A DNA stretch of 64,000 nucleotides, from contig CAZWPO010000005.1 in NCBI GenBank assembly GCA_964635975.1, forward strand, positions 71,859 through 135,858. Direction: 5' to 3'. Source of the DNA: UBA5314 sp964635975. GTDB lineage: Bacteria > Bacillota > Syntrophomonadia > Syntrophomonadales > Syntrophomonadaceae. The notes beneath the pieces are model-generated. The model ran no database searches and was not told where the DNA came from. It saw only the letters and a list, made by a program, of their open reading frames with translations. The stretch's first letter is position 1; each line of letters opens with the position of its first letter. Of the stretch, positions 46,620 through 54,363 are shown in pieces. The position numbers and the translations under genes were made by a program.

Positions 46620-47189
46620 ATGTGCGAGGGGATAATAGCTGCAGCTGGGAAATCGCAGCGAACCGGCGGGCAGTATAAAATGGAGCTGGATCTAAACGGC
46701 AAGACCCTGCTGCAAAGGAGTGTCGAGAGCATGCTGCCGTTTTGCAGCCGTATCTATGTAGTAGGTGGCTTTAACATAGAGAGCCTGCAGCAGATGTTAG
46801 CTGCATATAGCGGGGTCGAAATACTGTATAATGTTAACTATGAACAGGGAATGTTTTCCTCCATACTGGAGGGCATACGGCACATCAGGACCAATCGTTT
46901 TTTCTTTTTACCCGGCGACTGCCCGTGTGTTCCCCATAGCGTGTACCAGAAGATGATGGAGGTCGACGGAGAAATCGTAGTCCCTGTTTACAGAGGATCC
47001 CCCGGGCATCCCATTCTGATGAGGAGCAGCGTTATCGAAAGGCTGGGCAAAGGGGCCTTCAGCAACCTGCGCGAATTCATAGCTCTGAACAACCCTTCAC
47101 ACCTGGAGCTCGGCTCCCCGGGAATCCTTATCGATATAGACACCATCGAAGATTACCAGAAAGCGCTGCCATGGTTTAAGCAAGCCTAG
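46620..47189 (+). CDS. MocA/YgfJ-like molybdenum cofactor nucleotidyltransferase
   Basis: 189 residues. N-terminal IIAAAGKSQRTGGQYKMEL is the GT-A nucleotidyltransferase loop. Further signatures YNVNYEQGMFSSILEGI, FFFLPGDCPCV and YRGSPGHPIL match the YgfJ/MocA branch that matures the cofactor of molybdenum hydroxylases, some of which use selenium. It probably forms the cytosine dinucleotide form of the molybdopterin cofactor. The ATG at 46620 is preferred (GGGGAGG 9 nt upstream) over that at 46611. First gene of a six-gene operon with the hydroxylase subunits. Confidence 0.82.
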   Translation: MCEGIIAAAGKSQRTGGQYKMELDLNGKTLLQRSVESMLPFCSRIYVVGGFNIESLQQMLAAYSGVEILYNVNYEQGMFSSILEGIRHIRTNRFFFLPGDCPCVPHSVYQKMMEVDGEIVVPVYRGSPGHPILMRSSVIERLGKGAFSNLREFIALNNPSHLELGSPGILIDIDTIEDYQKALPWFKQA

Positions 47190-47202
47190 AAGGAAGGATC
47201 AG

Positions 47203-49335
47203 ATGAGGAAAATAAGCGAACCGGTAAAACGCTTCGATTTTGAAGAAAAGGTAGACGGCAGCGCCAGGTACTGTGCGGATATTCACCTGCCGGGCATGCT
47301 CTATGCCCGTGTCCTGCGCTCTAGCAAACCCCGGGCCAGGATCCTATCTCTTGAACTGCCACCCCTGCCAGAGGATTATTTTATTGTGGACAGAGATGAT
47401 ATTCCCGGCAAGAACTCGGTGCCCCTGGTCTATGATGATGAGCCTTTTCTGGCCCGCGAGGTGGTCAATTATATCGGCGAACCCATCCTTTTAGTGGTTG
47501 GACCTGACAAACAGATCATCCTGGATATCATGGAGAGTATAAAAGTCATCTATCAGGAGATGGCCCCGATTTTTAGCATCAATGAAGCCCAGCAATGCCG
47601 GGAGGATTTCATCTTCCAGGACCGCCCCCATTTTGTTGAGTATGAGTATAGTAAAGGCGACCTGTTTGAGGCCATCGAGAAGTCGGTGCTCTGTGTAGAG
47701 GACGACTTTACCACCGGATATCAGGAGCAGGCCTACCTGGAGACTCAGGGTATGCTGGCGGTTTTTGAGAACGGCCGTATTACCGTAACCGGATCCATGC
47801 AGTGCCCCTATTATGTGAAGGATGCGCTGGTGCAGGCGTTCAACTGGTCGGAAGATCGGGTGAGGGTCATACAGCTTCCCACCGGGGGCGGGTTCGGCGG
47901 CAAGGAAGATTACCCCTCTATCGTTGCAGTACATGCCGCCCTGGCCGCTGTCAAGACCGGACACCCGGTGCAGTTGGTCTTGGACCGCCGAGAAGACATC
48001 CTCTATACTACCAAGCGTCATCCTGCCCAAATAAAAATTAAAAGCTACCTGGACGCGGGAAACAAGATAATCGCCCGCGATGTGGAGATATTGATCGATG
48101 CCGGTGCTTATGCCGGGCTTTCCAGCGTGGTGCTGCAGAGAATGATGTTTTCTGTATGCGGGGTATACGCGGTGGAGAACCTGCGCGTGCACGGTCGGGC
48201 AATGGCAACCAACAACGCAGTATGCGGCGCGTTCAGGGGATTCGGAGGACCGCAGGCATTCTTCGCTATTGAGATGCATATGGAGCATATCGCTAGAAAG
48301 CTCGAAATGGATTCCCTGGAGCTCAAGAAAAAGCACTTTTTAAAGAAGGGCGATACATCATCGACCGGCGGGCTGTTTCAGTATGAAATAATTCTTCACG
48401 AGATTGTCAGCCAGTTAGAGGAAATATCCCACTTCAGCGAGAAGCGCAGAGAGCATGCAGCTTCCGGCACCGGGCTGAGGGGGATAGGGATGTCGATCTT
48501 TTTTCATGGCTGCGGATTCACGGGCAAAGGCGAGAGCGACATCCTGAAATCCAGGGTCATGATCCAGAAATTATCAGACAGTGACGTAAAAGTGCAGGTG
48601 TCCAATGCAGAGATAGGGCAGGGGATCGGAACTACGCTAAGTAAAATCGCGGCCCAGGCCCTGGATATACCGTTCGAATACGTCAGCTATGGCTACCCGG
48701 ACACCGACTTCTGTCCGGATTCAGGGCCGACTATAGCTTCGCGATCGGTGATGATCATAGGCAGGCTCCTTTACGACGCGGCCTTAGAGATGCGGCAGAG
48801 ATGGAGCGAGCCAGCCTTTAATGTTATCAAAGACTTCTCCTATCCCCGGAACCTGTTCTGGGACAACAGCCGCTTCCAGGGCAACGCCTACCAGGAATAT
48901 TCCTGGGGAGCAAATGTGGTGGAAGTAGAAATCGATCCGACTACCTGCGAGATAGATGTGCTGGGGGTATGGGCGGTATTTGACGTAGGCACCCCCATTG
49001 ACGAGCGCATAGTCAAGGGGCAGATAGATGGGGGCATCGTCCAGGGTCTGGGCTACGGGAGTATGGAGATAATGAGATCACAAGACGGCCGCATCCTGCA
49101 GCAGGGGCTGTCTGATTACATCATCCCTACTTTCCTGGACTATCCCGGTATAGAGAGCCGCTGTGCTGAAAATCCATTTGACAACGGTCCGTTCGGGGCG
49201 CGGGGCCTGGGTGAGCTCACCCTGGTTGGGGCGGCGCCGGCTCTGGCGCTGGCGGTTGAAAACGCTATCGGCAGGGAGATAAACCAGCTCCCGGTCAGTC
49301 CTGAATACTTAATGGAGCTGATATATGGTGACTGA
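47203..49335 (+). CDS. Molybdenum hydroxylase large (Mo-cofactor) subunit, xanthine dehydrogenase family
   Basis: 710 residues. The N-terminal ~110 residues form the hammerhead domain (YCADIHLPGMLYARVLRS). The rest holds the two Mo-cofactor-binding domains, with GGGFGGKEDYP, GAFRGFGGPQ and the C-terminal GARGLGELTLVGAAPAL that carries the catalytic Glu. Substrates in the family are purines, aldehydes or N-heterocycles; here it is not known. It is slightly shorter than usual (~750-780). It overlaps the iron-sulfur subunit gene by 11 bp. Confidence 0.9.
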   Translation: MRKISEPVKRFDFEEKVDGSARYCADIHLPGMLYARVLRSSKPRARILSLELPPLPEDYFIVDRDDIPGKNSVPLVYDDEPFLAREVVNYIGEPILLVVGPDKQIILDIMESIKVIYQEMAPIFSINEAQQCREDFIFQDRPHFVEYEYSKGDLFEAIEKSVLCVEDDFTTGYQEQAYLETQGMLAVFENGRITVTGSMQCPYYVKDALVQAFNWSEDRVRVIQLPTGGGFGGKEDYPSIVAVHAALAAVKTGHPVQLVLDRREDILYTTKRHPAQIKIKSYLDAGNKIIARDVEILIDAGAYAGLSSVVLQRMMFSVCGVYAVENLRVHGRAMATNNAVCGAFRGFGGPQAFFAIEMHMEHIARKLEMDSLELKKKHFLKKGDTSSTGGLFQYEIILHEIVSQLEEISHFSEKRREHAASGTGLRGIGMSIFFHGCGFTGKGESDILKSRVMIQKLSDSDVKVQVSNAEIGQGIGTTLSKIAAQALDIPFEYVSYGYPDTDFCPDSGPTIASRSVMIIGRLLYDAALEMRQRWSEPAFNVIKDFSYPRNLFWDNSRFQGNAYQEYSWGANVVEVEIDPTTCEIDVLGVWAVFDVGTPIDERIVKGQIDGGIVQGLGYGSMEIMRSQDGRILQQGLSDYIIPTFLDYPGIESRCAENPFDNGPFGARGLGELTLVGAAPALALAVENAIGREINQLPVSPEYLMELIYGD

Positions 49336-49801
49336 TATTGCTTTTACACTCAACGGTCAGCCGGTGAGCATGCCGGTGAACCGGCTTAAACGCCTGGTCG
49401 ATTTTCTGCGAGACGATCTGCATCTTACCGGTACTAAAGAGGGCTGCGGGGAAGGCGAATGCGGAGCCTGTGCCGTTCTGGTCGATCAGGAGCTGGTCAA
49501 TGCCTGCCTGCTGCCGGTCGGGTATATAGAGGGCAGAACGCTGATAACCATCGAAGGGTTTAAGGATACTCCGAGATTTAAGATTTTAAAGGACGCGTTT
49601 GATAAAGCGGGCAGCGTCCAGTGCGGATTCTGCACCCCGGGTATGCTGATGGCGGCCGAGGCGCTGTTGATCCACAATCCCAGGCCAACTGACAGAGAGG
49701 TCCGCCAGGCTATGTCCGGGAACCTTTGCCGTTGCACCGGCTACAGCATGATAGTGGAAGCAGTCCAGACAGCTTCCCGGGAGGGGGAGGGATTATGGTA
49801 G
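49325..49801 (+). CDS. Molybdenum hydroxylase 2Fe-2S subunit
   Basis: 158 residues. The plant-type ferredoxin part has KEGCGEGECGACAVLVD plus a following Cys (NACLL), and the second, helical [2Fe-2S] domain has CGFCTPGM and LCRCTGY. All eight Cys are present. It passes electrons between the Mo centre and the FAD subunit, whose gene overlaps it by 7 bp. Confidence 0.93.
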   Translation: MVTDIAFTLNGQPVSMPVNRLKRLVDFLRDDLHLTGTKEGCGEGECGACAVLVDQELVNACLLPVGYIEGRTLITIEGFKDTPRFKILKDAFDKAGSVQCGFCTPGMLMAAEALLIHNPRPTDREVRQAMSGNLCRCTGYSMIVEAVQTASREGEGLW

Positions 49802-50649
49802 ATGCTTTCCGCCCTGCTGATCTCGACGAATGCCTGGAGATCTTGAGTAAGCAGCAGCTTACGGTGCTGGCGGGGGGGACTGACCTGATGTCCAGGAACC
49901 GGGTCTGGAGCGGAGCCCTGCCAGCATTCAAACGGCCGGTTCTCTTTATCGGACATCTCGAGGAACTAAAGAACAGCCATATCGATGAAGATTACATAAC
50001 GATAGGCAGCGCCTGCACCCTGGCACAGATATTGAGAAACAAGGAAATACCAGACTTTGTAAAACTGCCACTACCGCAGATGGCTTCTCCTGCCATCCGT
50101 AGCGTAGCCACCATGGGAGGTAATATATGCAATGCTTCGCCGGCTGGCGATACCCTGCCTATGCTGTTCGCGCTGGACGCGCAGGTGGTGACCCGTTCTC
50201 AAAAAGCCTCCCGGGAGATACCTATAGCCGAATTTATCACCGGCCCGGGGAAGACAAGCATCCATAGAGATGAGATCCTTATCGAGATAAAGATACCGAA
50301 GCGCGTTCTTAACCGCTGCTACTTCAAAAAAGTAGGCGTCCGTAGGGCCAACGCGATCTCGAAAGCGTCTTTCTACGCGGCAGCCCTGTTCGAGGAAGGC
50401 CGAATACAAGAGCTGAGGATGGCTTTCGGAGCGGTGTCGCCAGTCCCGGTACGAAGCCGCAAAGCGGAAGCCCTGCTTGCAGGCCTTGAAGTTGAACAGG
50501 TCGCCGGGGTGATGCATGATGTAAAAAAACATTACCAGCAATTGATCGATCCCATCGACGATATCAGGTCAACCAGCCGATATCGCAGAAAGACCTCGTT
50601 ATTGATCCTGGAGAATTTTCTTATGAAGGAGCTGATTTCAGATGTATAA
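49795..50649 (+). CDS. Molybdenum hydroxylase FAD-binding subunit
   Basis: 284 residues of the CoxM/XdhB-type FAD domain with VLAGGTDLMSR near the N-terminus and IRSVATMGGNICNASPAGDTLP in the middle, followed by the CO-dehydrogenase flavoprotein C-terminal domain (YFKKVGVRRANAIS...). The ATG at 49795 lies in the stop region of the iron-sulfur gene after GGAGGGATT. It completes the hydroxylase heterotrimer. Electrons are probably handed to NAD or another carrier. Confidence 0.92.
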   Translation: MVDAFRPADLDECLEILSKQQLTVLAGGTDLMSRNRVWSGALPAFKRPVLFIGHLEELKNSHIDEDYITIGSACTLAQILRNKEIPDFVKLPLPQMASPAIRSVATMGGNICNASPAGDTLPMLFALDAQVVTRSQKASREIPIAEFITGPGKTSIHRDEILIEIKIPKRVLNRCYFKKVGVRRANAISKASFYAAALFEEGRIQELRMAFGAVSPVPVRSRKAEALLAGLEVEQVAGVMHDVKKHYQQLIDPIDDIRSTSRYRRKTSLLILENFLMKELISDV

Positions 50650-51247
50650 GCGAATACTTAGTGTAGTATTCTGGGGATCATTATGGGGTATCACCGAAGC
50701 CAGCCTGGGATATCTGATACATCTATCCTCCCTGCCAGTATCGGGACTGATCATGTTCCCGGCGGCCTTCTACTTCATGAAAAAGGCCTACAATGATGAC
50801 ACCCGGCCGAGCACGATCTTCTATGTATCCCTGATAGCAGCCCTAATCAAGCTGACTGACGTTCTGATCCCAGGCCGGATACTGATACTGGTCATAAATC
50901 CGGCTATAGCCATACTACTCGAGGGACTGGCGGTCAGCCTGCTGGTAAAATACCTATCCTCTAGCGCTCGCTCAATCGCCTATATGTCAACTTTCGGAAT
51001 GGGGTTGCTGTGGCGGTCGCTCTTCCTGGTGGACCAATATATCATCTCCCGCTACAATCTTCCCGCCGGACTGGTCACCAACGGGATCTATGTCAGCCTC
51101 AAATTCCTGGTCTGGGAGAGTTTTATCAACAGCATATTGATATACGCTTATCTGCGGATTGCAAGTTCCAGGAACGCTTTTAAAATCAGACCGGCTTTTT
51201 CATTTGCAGCTCTAGCCATGGCGGTTGTCCTCCAGCGCCTGGTATGA
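50642..51247 (+). CDS. Membrane protein in hydroxylase operon
   Basis: 201 residues with about five membrane segments (for example LPVSGLIMFPAAFYF and ILILVINPAIAILLEGLAVSLL). No family recognised for certain; size and hydrophobicity recall ECF-type S components or small permeases. It overlaps the FAD subunit gene by 8 bp and is surely co-transcribed with the hydroxylase. It could import the substrate or a cofactor precursor (inference). Confidence 0.68.
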   Translation: MYKRILSVVFWGSLWGITEASLGYLIHLSSLPVSGLIMFPAAFYFMKKAYNDDTRPSTIFYVSLIAALIKLTDVLIPGRILILVINPAIAILLEGLAVSLLVKYLSSSARSIAYMSTFGMGLLWRSLFLVDQYIISRYNLPAGLVTNGIYVSLKFLVWESFINSILIYAYLRIASSRNAFKIRPAFSFAALAMAVVLQRLV

Positions 51248-51260
51248 TCCGGGGGATTCT

Positions 51261-51737
51261 ATGGTCTTCATTTTTAGCGGGGAGATAGACTCGGGGAAAA
51301 GCTCACGCATGATGGGACATTACTATGAATATGGCAGTGCAGATTCTGATGGCCTGGTAGCTTCTAAGATTTTCGAATCAGGGGTCTTTATCGGCTATCA
51401 GCTGACCAGGCTTTCTAATGGCGAGAAAGTTCTGCTGGCCCTTCAAAGGCATGCATATAACGATCAATTCCGGGATGGTTTTGAGTGGGGCCGCTTTATC
51501 TTTTCAAAGGCGGCATTTGTTTTTGGCGAGAGTGTATTAAGCGAGCTTTCGGATGATCCCGAGATCAAAAATATCTACATCGATGAGATAGGGCCCTTGG
51601 AACTTCAAGGACGGGGATGGGCCCCTTCCTTTCAAAGGGCATTGAACAGCAAGAAGAACCTCTTTGTATGCATCAGAAGCACCTGCCTGAACTATGTCAT
51701 CAGGAATTTCGATATAGCTGAATTCAGCATGCTCTAG
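51261..51737 (+). CDS. P-loop NTPase, NTPase_1 (THEP1)-like
   Basis: 158 residues. FSGEIDSGKSSRM is a P-loop, and IYIDEIGPLELQGRGWAP is the Walker B plus motif of the THEP1/NTPase_1 family of nucleoside triphosphatases. The remaining part is typical for the fold. The ATG at 51261 follows CGGGGG at ~6 nt; a longer frame from 51225 overlaps the membrane gene. As last gene of the Mo-hydroxylase operon, it may act in cofactor supply or maturation, which is inference from context. Confidence 0.75.
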   Translation: MVFIFSGEIDSGKSSRMMGHYYEYGSADSDGLVASKIFESGVFIGYQLTRLSNGEKVLLALQRHAYNDQFRDGFEWGRFIFSKAAFVFGESVLSELSDDPEIKNIYIDEIGPLELQGRGWAPSFQRALNSKKNLFVCIRSTCLNYVIRNFDIAEFSML

Positions 51738-51827
51738 AACTGGCTCGGGTATGACAAAAATAGGGAAAGTGCTCAAATTGTCACGCGCTTTCATGGCCAG
51801 GTGAAATCGATAATGGGCAAATAAATG

Positions 51828-52206
51828 TAAAGGACCGGCACTTATCGTACATACCGGTCCCTTACTCTAGCACGGTACTGCTCACCTGGCGAGTACCTCC
51901 TTATGAGATTATTACCCTGCTTTCATCTTGGCCTGGCGGGGAGCCAGGTAGAATTTTTGGGGGATCCTTATCTTAACTGCCTGCTCTCGCGTTTTACGAT
52001 GCAATCAAGATCCTCTTTTGAAGAACGTTTTGTTTTCTTTTTCCCACCCGGTTCCTTTCATTTTTTTACCTCTTAGAGATTTTCGCTCATTTGGGTAATA
52101 TTCTTTCAAGGAACCTGCCGCGATGAAATTTTGAAAACAACTTTTTCCTCGCAATCCCCTGCTATTCAGGGTAATTCCAGTACTGAAGCGGGAACTCTTT
52201 CCTGGT
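51828..52206 (-). ncRNA. Large structured RNA gene, copy B
   Basis: Minus-strand unit of about 380 nt starting at ACCAGG (52206), 7 nt past its promoter. The closing helix pairs 52167-52184 with 51891-51919 (ATTACCCTG with CAGGGTAAT, AGTAC with GTACT). The 3' hairpin GGTACTCGCC...GTGAGCAGTACC is at 51874-51897, nearly identical to copy A, and a terminator (GGACCGG/CCGGTCC, then TTTACATTT) at 51832-51860. The interior has diverged from copy A in sequence and length, but ends and fold are kept. Small open frames inside lack ribosome sites. Confidence 0.65.
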
Positions 52207-52212
52207 AAATTC

Positions 52213-52241
52213 ATTCTACAAACATATTTACAGCAGGTCAA
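52213..52241 (-). promoter_or_regulatory. Promoter of RNA copy B
   Basis: TTGACC (52241-52236) and TAGAAT (52218-52213) with a 17-bp spacer, as in copy A, plus similar AT-rich upstream sequence (CACAAT in both). Confidence 0.75.
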
Positions 52242-52304
52242 TAATTGTGATAGATTTCATTTTCATTTATAGGCTTTCGACAAAAAGCAAACACTCCAGT
52301 GATG

Positions 52305-52331
52305 AAAAAATCCGCTTTAAACGCGGATTTT
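52305..52331 (-). terminator. Terminator of the polysaccharide deacetylase gene
   Basis: AAAATCCGC pairs with GCGGATTTT and on the minus strand six T follow. It lies about 75 bp past the deacetylase stop. Confidence 0.75.
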
Positions 52332-52404
52332 CAGGGAAAGGGCTATCAGTTCTGCCACAGTCCCGGTATGCAGAGGCTCTATTTATCTCTCCATCAAGGC
52401 AGTG

Positions 52405-53340
52405 TTACCTGCTGCTAATTTTGTATATGAATCCGTCGCGGCTCAGATTGCTGTAAATGCCCATGCGGTTCAGAGTAAAGGGATTATCGGCGGAGCTTAC
52501 ATGCTCGGGATTTACAGTCACAGCCGCCCTGAATCCGCAGTCTTTAACGATAGTCTCTACATCATAATTGTGAAGGCCATAGGGGTAAGAGAAGACCTCG
52601 ACCTTTTTCCCCAGCTCAGCTTCGATGACGTTTTTGGAATCGGCGACCTGGCGCCAGGCTTCATCCCAGCTCACCCTGGTCAACTGACTGTGGTCGAGGG
52701 TATGGCAGCCGAAAGTGATACCCCGATTGGACATCTCCCGGATCATATTCCAGGTCAGAAAATTATTGTCAGCCCCTTCTGCGGAGACCGTGTTGGTAGT
52801 AATGAATATGGTGGCGGTGAAGCCGTATTTCTCCAGTATAGGCAGAGCGTATATATAATTGTCGCGATAACCGTCGTCCAGGGTTATCACCACAGGCTTT
52901 TCCGGCAGTGGCAGGCCTTTCTGGTAATAATCCAATATGGCAGTTATGCTTACGCTGTGGTAACCGTTATCCTTGAGGTACTGCATCTGCCAGTCGAACT
53001 CTTCCGGCCAGATCCGGTATAGACTGGTATCATGATACGGATTGATCCTGTGATACATGAGGATGGGTATAGAAAGCGGATCAGCGGGCGCAGCCGGTTT
53101 GCCCCAGGATTCACCGGTGTGATATCCCAGCATATATTCCGCCGAAGGACTGCTGGTAGGAGGGGGCGGTGTCTGGGCTGCGGCCAGCGGGTCCGATTCG
53201 GCCATGGCTACACCCGCACCCGGGGAAAATATACTAACCGCGGGGGAGTCTGAACCGCAGTAGTTCCAGGCCGAAAACGCCCCTAAATTGACGATCATCA
53301 CGATCAATAAAGTGCAAATATATTCTAAACGCCTGTTCAA
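52405..53340 (-). CDS. Polysaccharide deacetylase (NodB family), secreted or membrane-anchored
   Basis: 311 residues. N-terminal hydrophobic segment (ICTLLIVMIVNLGAFSAW) anchors or secretes it. A Pro/Ser linker (TPPPPTSSPS) leads to the NodB domain from ~residue 95, with PILMYHRI, TLDDGYRD (metal-binding Asp pair), HTLDHSQL (HxxxH) and the C-terminal VNPEHVSSADNP segment. It removes acetyl groups from cell-wall or surface polysaccharides. Single gene with its own terminator. Confidence 0.9.
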   Translation of the reverse strand: MNRRLEYICTLLIVMIVNLGAFSAWNYCGSDSPAVSIFSPGAGVAMAESDPLAAAQTPPPPTSSPSAEYMLGYHTGESWGKPAAPADPLSIPILMYHRINPYHDTSLYRIWPEEFDWQMQYLKDNGYHSVSITAILDYYQKGLPLPEKPVVITLDDGYRDNYIYALPILEKYGFTATIFITTNTVSAEGADNNFLTWNMIREMSNRGITFGCHTLDHSQLTRVSWDEAWRQVADSKNVIEAELGKKVEVFSYPYGLHNYDVETIVKDCGFRAAVTVNPEHVSSADNPFTLNRMGIYSNLSRDGFIYKISSR

Positions 53341-53631
53341 GGGAATCCTCCAGATAATGAAAATTCTTCTCCTTCTACTCGAAGGTGTGCCTGAAGAATG
53401 GCGAGTATTCTCAGATGTTTTTCCAATATTGATTACTAGTCACCATAATTCTCCACAGAATTCTATAATCCTTTAGGATTACAAAAAAAATATGAAGAAG
53501 AAAGAGAATCGTGAGGAATTTTCAGCGCCCCGGAGAGTCAGGATGGGCCGGCCCATTATGCCATTATACTATAATGATAGGCTGAAAGGGGCACAAGGGT
53601 ATGAACGGAGAATCATCCCCTTGTATCACTC

Positions 53632-54162
53632 TTATTCGTCATCATCCGGCTCGAAGAAGGGTTTGCGATAGGATCTCTGCATGTAGGGGGACAAAGGCAT
53701 CTTGAGGATGGACAACAGCTCGCCCTCCTGCCACTTCTGATATACATACAGGGTTGTGGCATGCAGGAGGTTAATAAGCCATACCTCGAAACTGTCGACG
53801 CCAGCCAGGTCGTAGAGGCCAAAGGCTGGCAGCAGCATATTTAAGAAATAGAAGGAAAATCCCAGATCCACCGCTGCATTAGCCAGCATATAGTATAGGA
53901 AACGTCCATTGGCGAACCTGAAGATCCATATGGTTAAAACCGGCGCCATCCCGAAAAAATAGGGGAGCATTTCGAATAACGGATACGAGGGGGTCTGAAC
54001 CACCCAGGCGCCGATACCTATCCCTATATCGTGGATGATGACCGTGGTAACGACAGCGAAAAGGCCTACCGGCATGTAGCGCCGGACCTCTTCTTTTTTC
54101 ATGAATAAAAGGGTAAGCCAGGGAAGGGAAAAAAGCAACCAAGAGAATACCTGATTATTCAT
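53632..54162 (-). CDS. Small integral membrane protein, CBO0543-like
   Basis: 176 residues, about five membrane segments, resembling the CBO0543 group of spore-former membrane proteins (weak match from memory). Signature-like pieces are WLLFSLPWLTLLF, GIGIGAWVVQTP and YYMLANAAVDLGF. A charged tail (FFEPDDDE) is cytosolic. Function unknown. Confidence 0.65.
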   Translation of the reverse strand: MNNQVFSWLLFSLPWLTLLFMKKEEVRRYMPVGLFAVVTTVIIHDIGIGIGAWVVQTPSYPLFEMLPYFFGMAPVLTIWIFRFANGRFLYYMLANAAVDLGFSFYFLNMLLPAFGLYDLAGVDSFEVWLINLLHATTLYVYQKWQEGELLSILKMPLSPYMQRSYRKPFFEPDDDE

Positions 54163-54363
54163 CTGCAGAACCCTCCAAATAGTACTTGCATGCTACTAGC
54201 TTGCTGCAGGTCGGCATTTTTATGCATCGTGCAAAGAGGGTGCTGCAAAATGTGGGAAAATCGCTCATATAGTTCATTAAATAGTGAATTCCCAGAGTGT
54301 TAATCTGCCGGGATTTTGCACAGAATAATTGATTGCCTCCTTTTCATAGTTGATGAACCTGAA

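Noticed and set aside
47491..48336. 281-codon minus-strand frame in the hydroxylase large subunit
   Set aside because: Antisense to a well-conserved enzyme; no family resemblance.
52005..52241. 78-codon minus-strand frame inside RNA copy B
   Set aside because: It starts in the promoter, has no counterpart in copy A, and the region behaves like a structured RNA.
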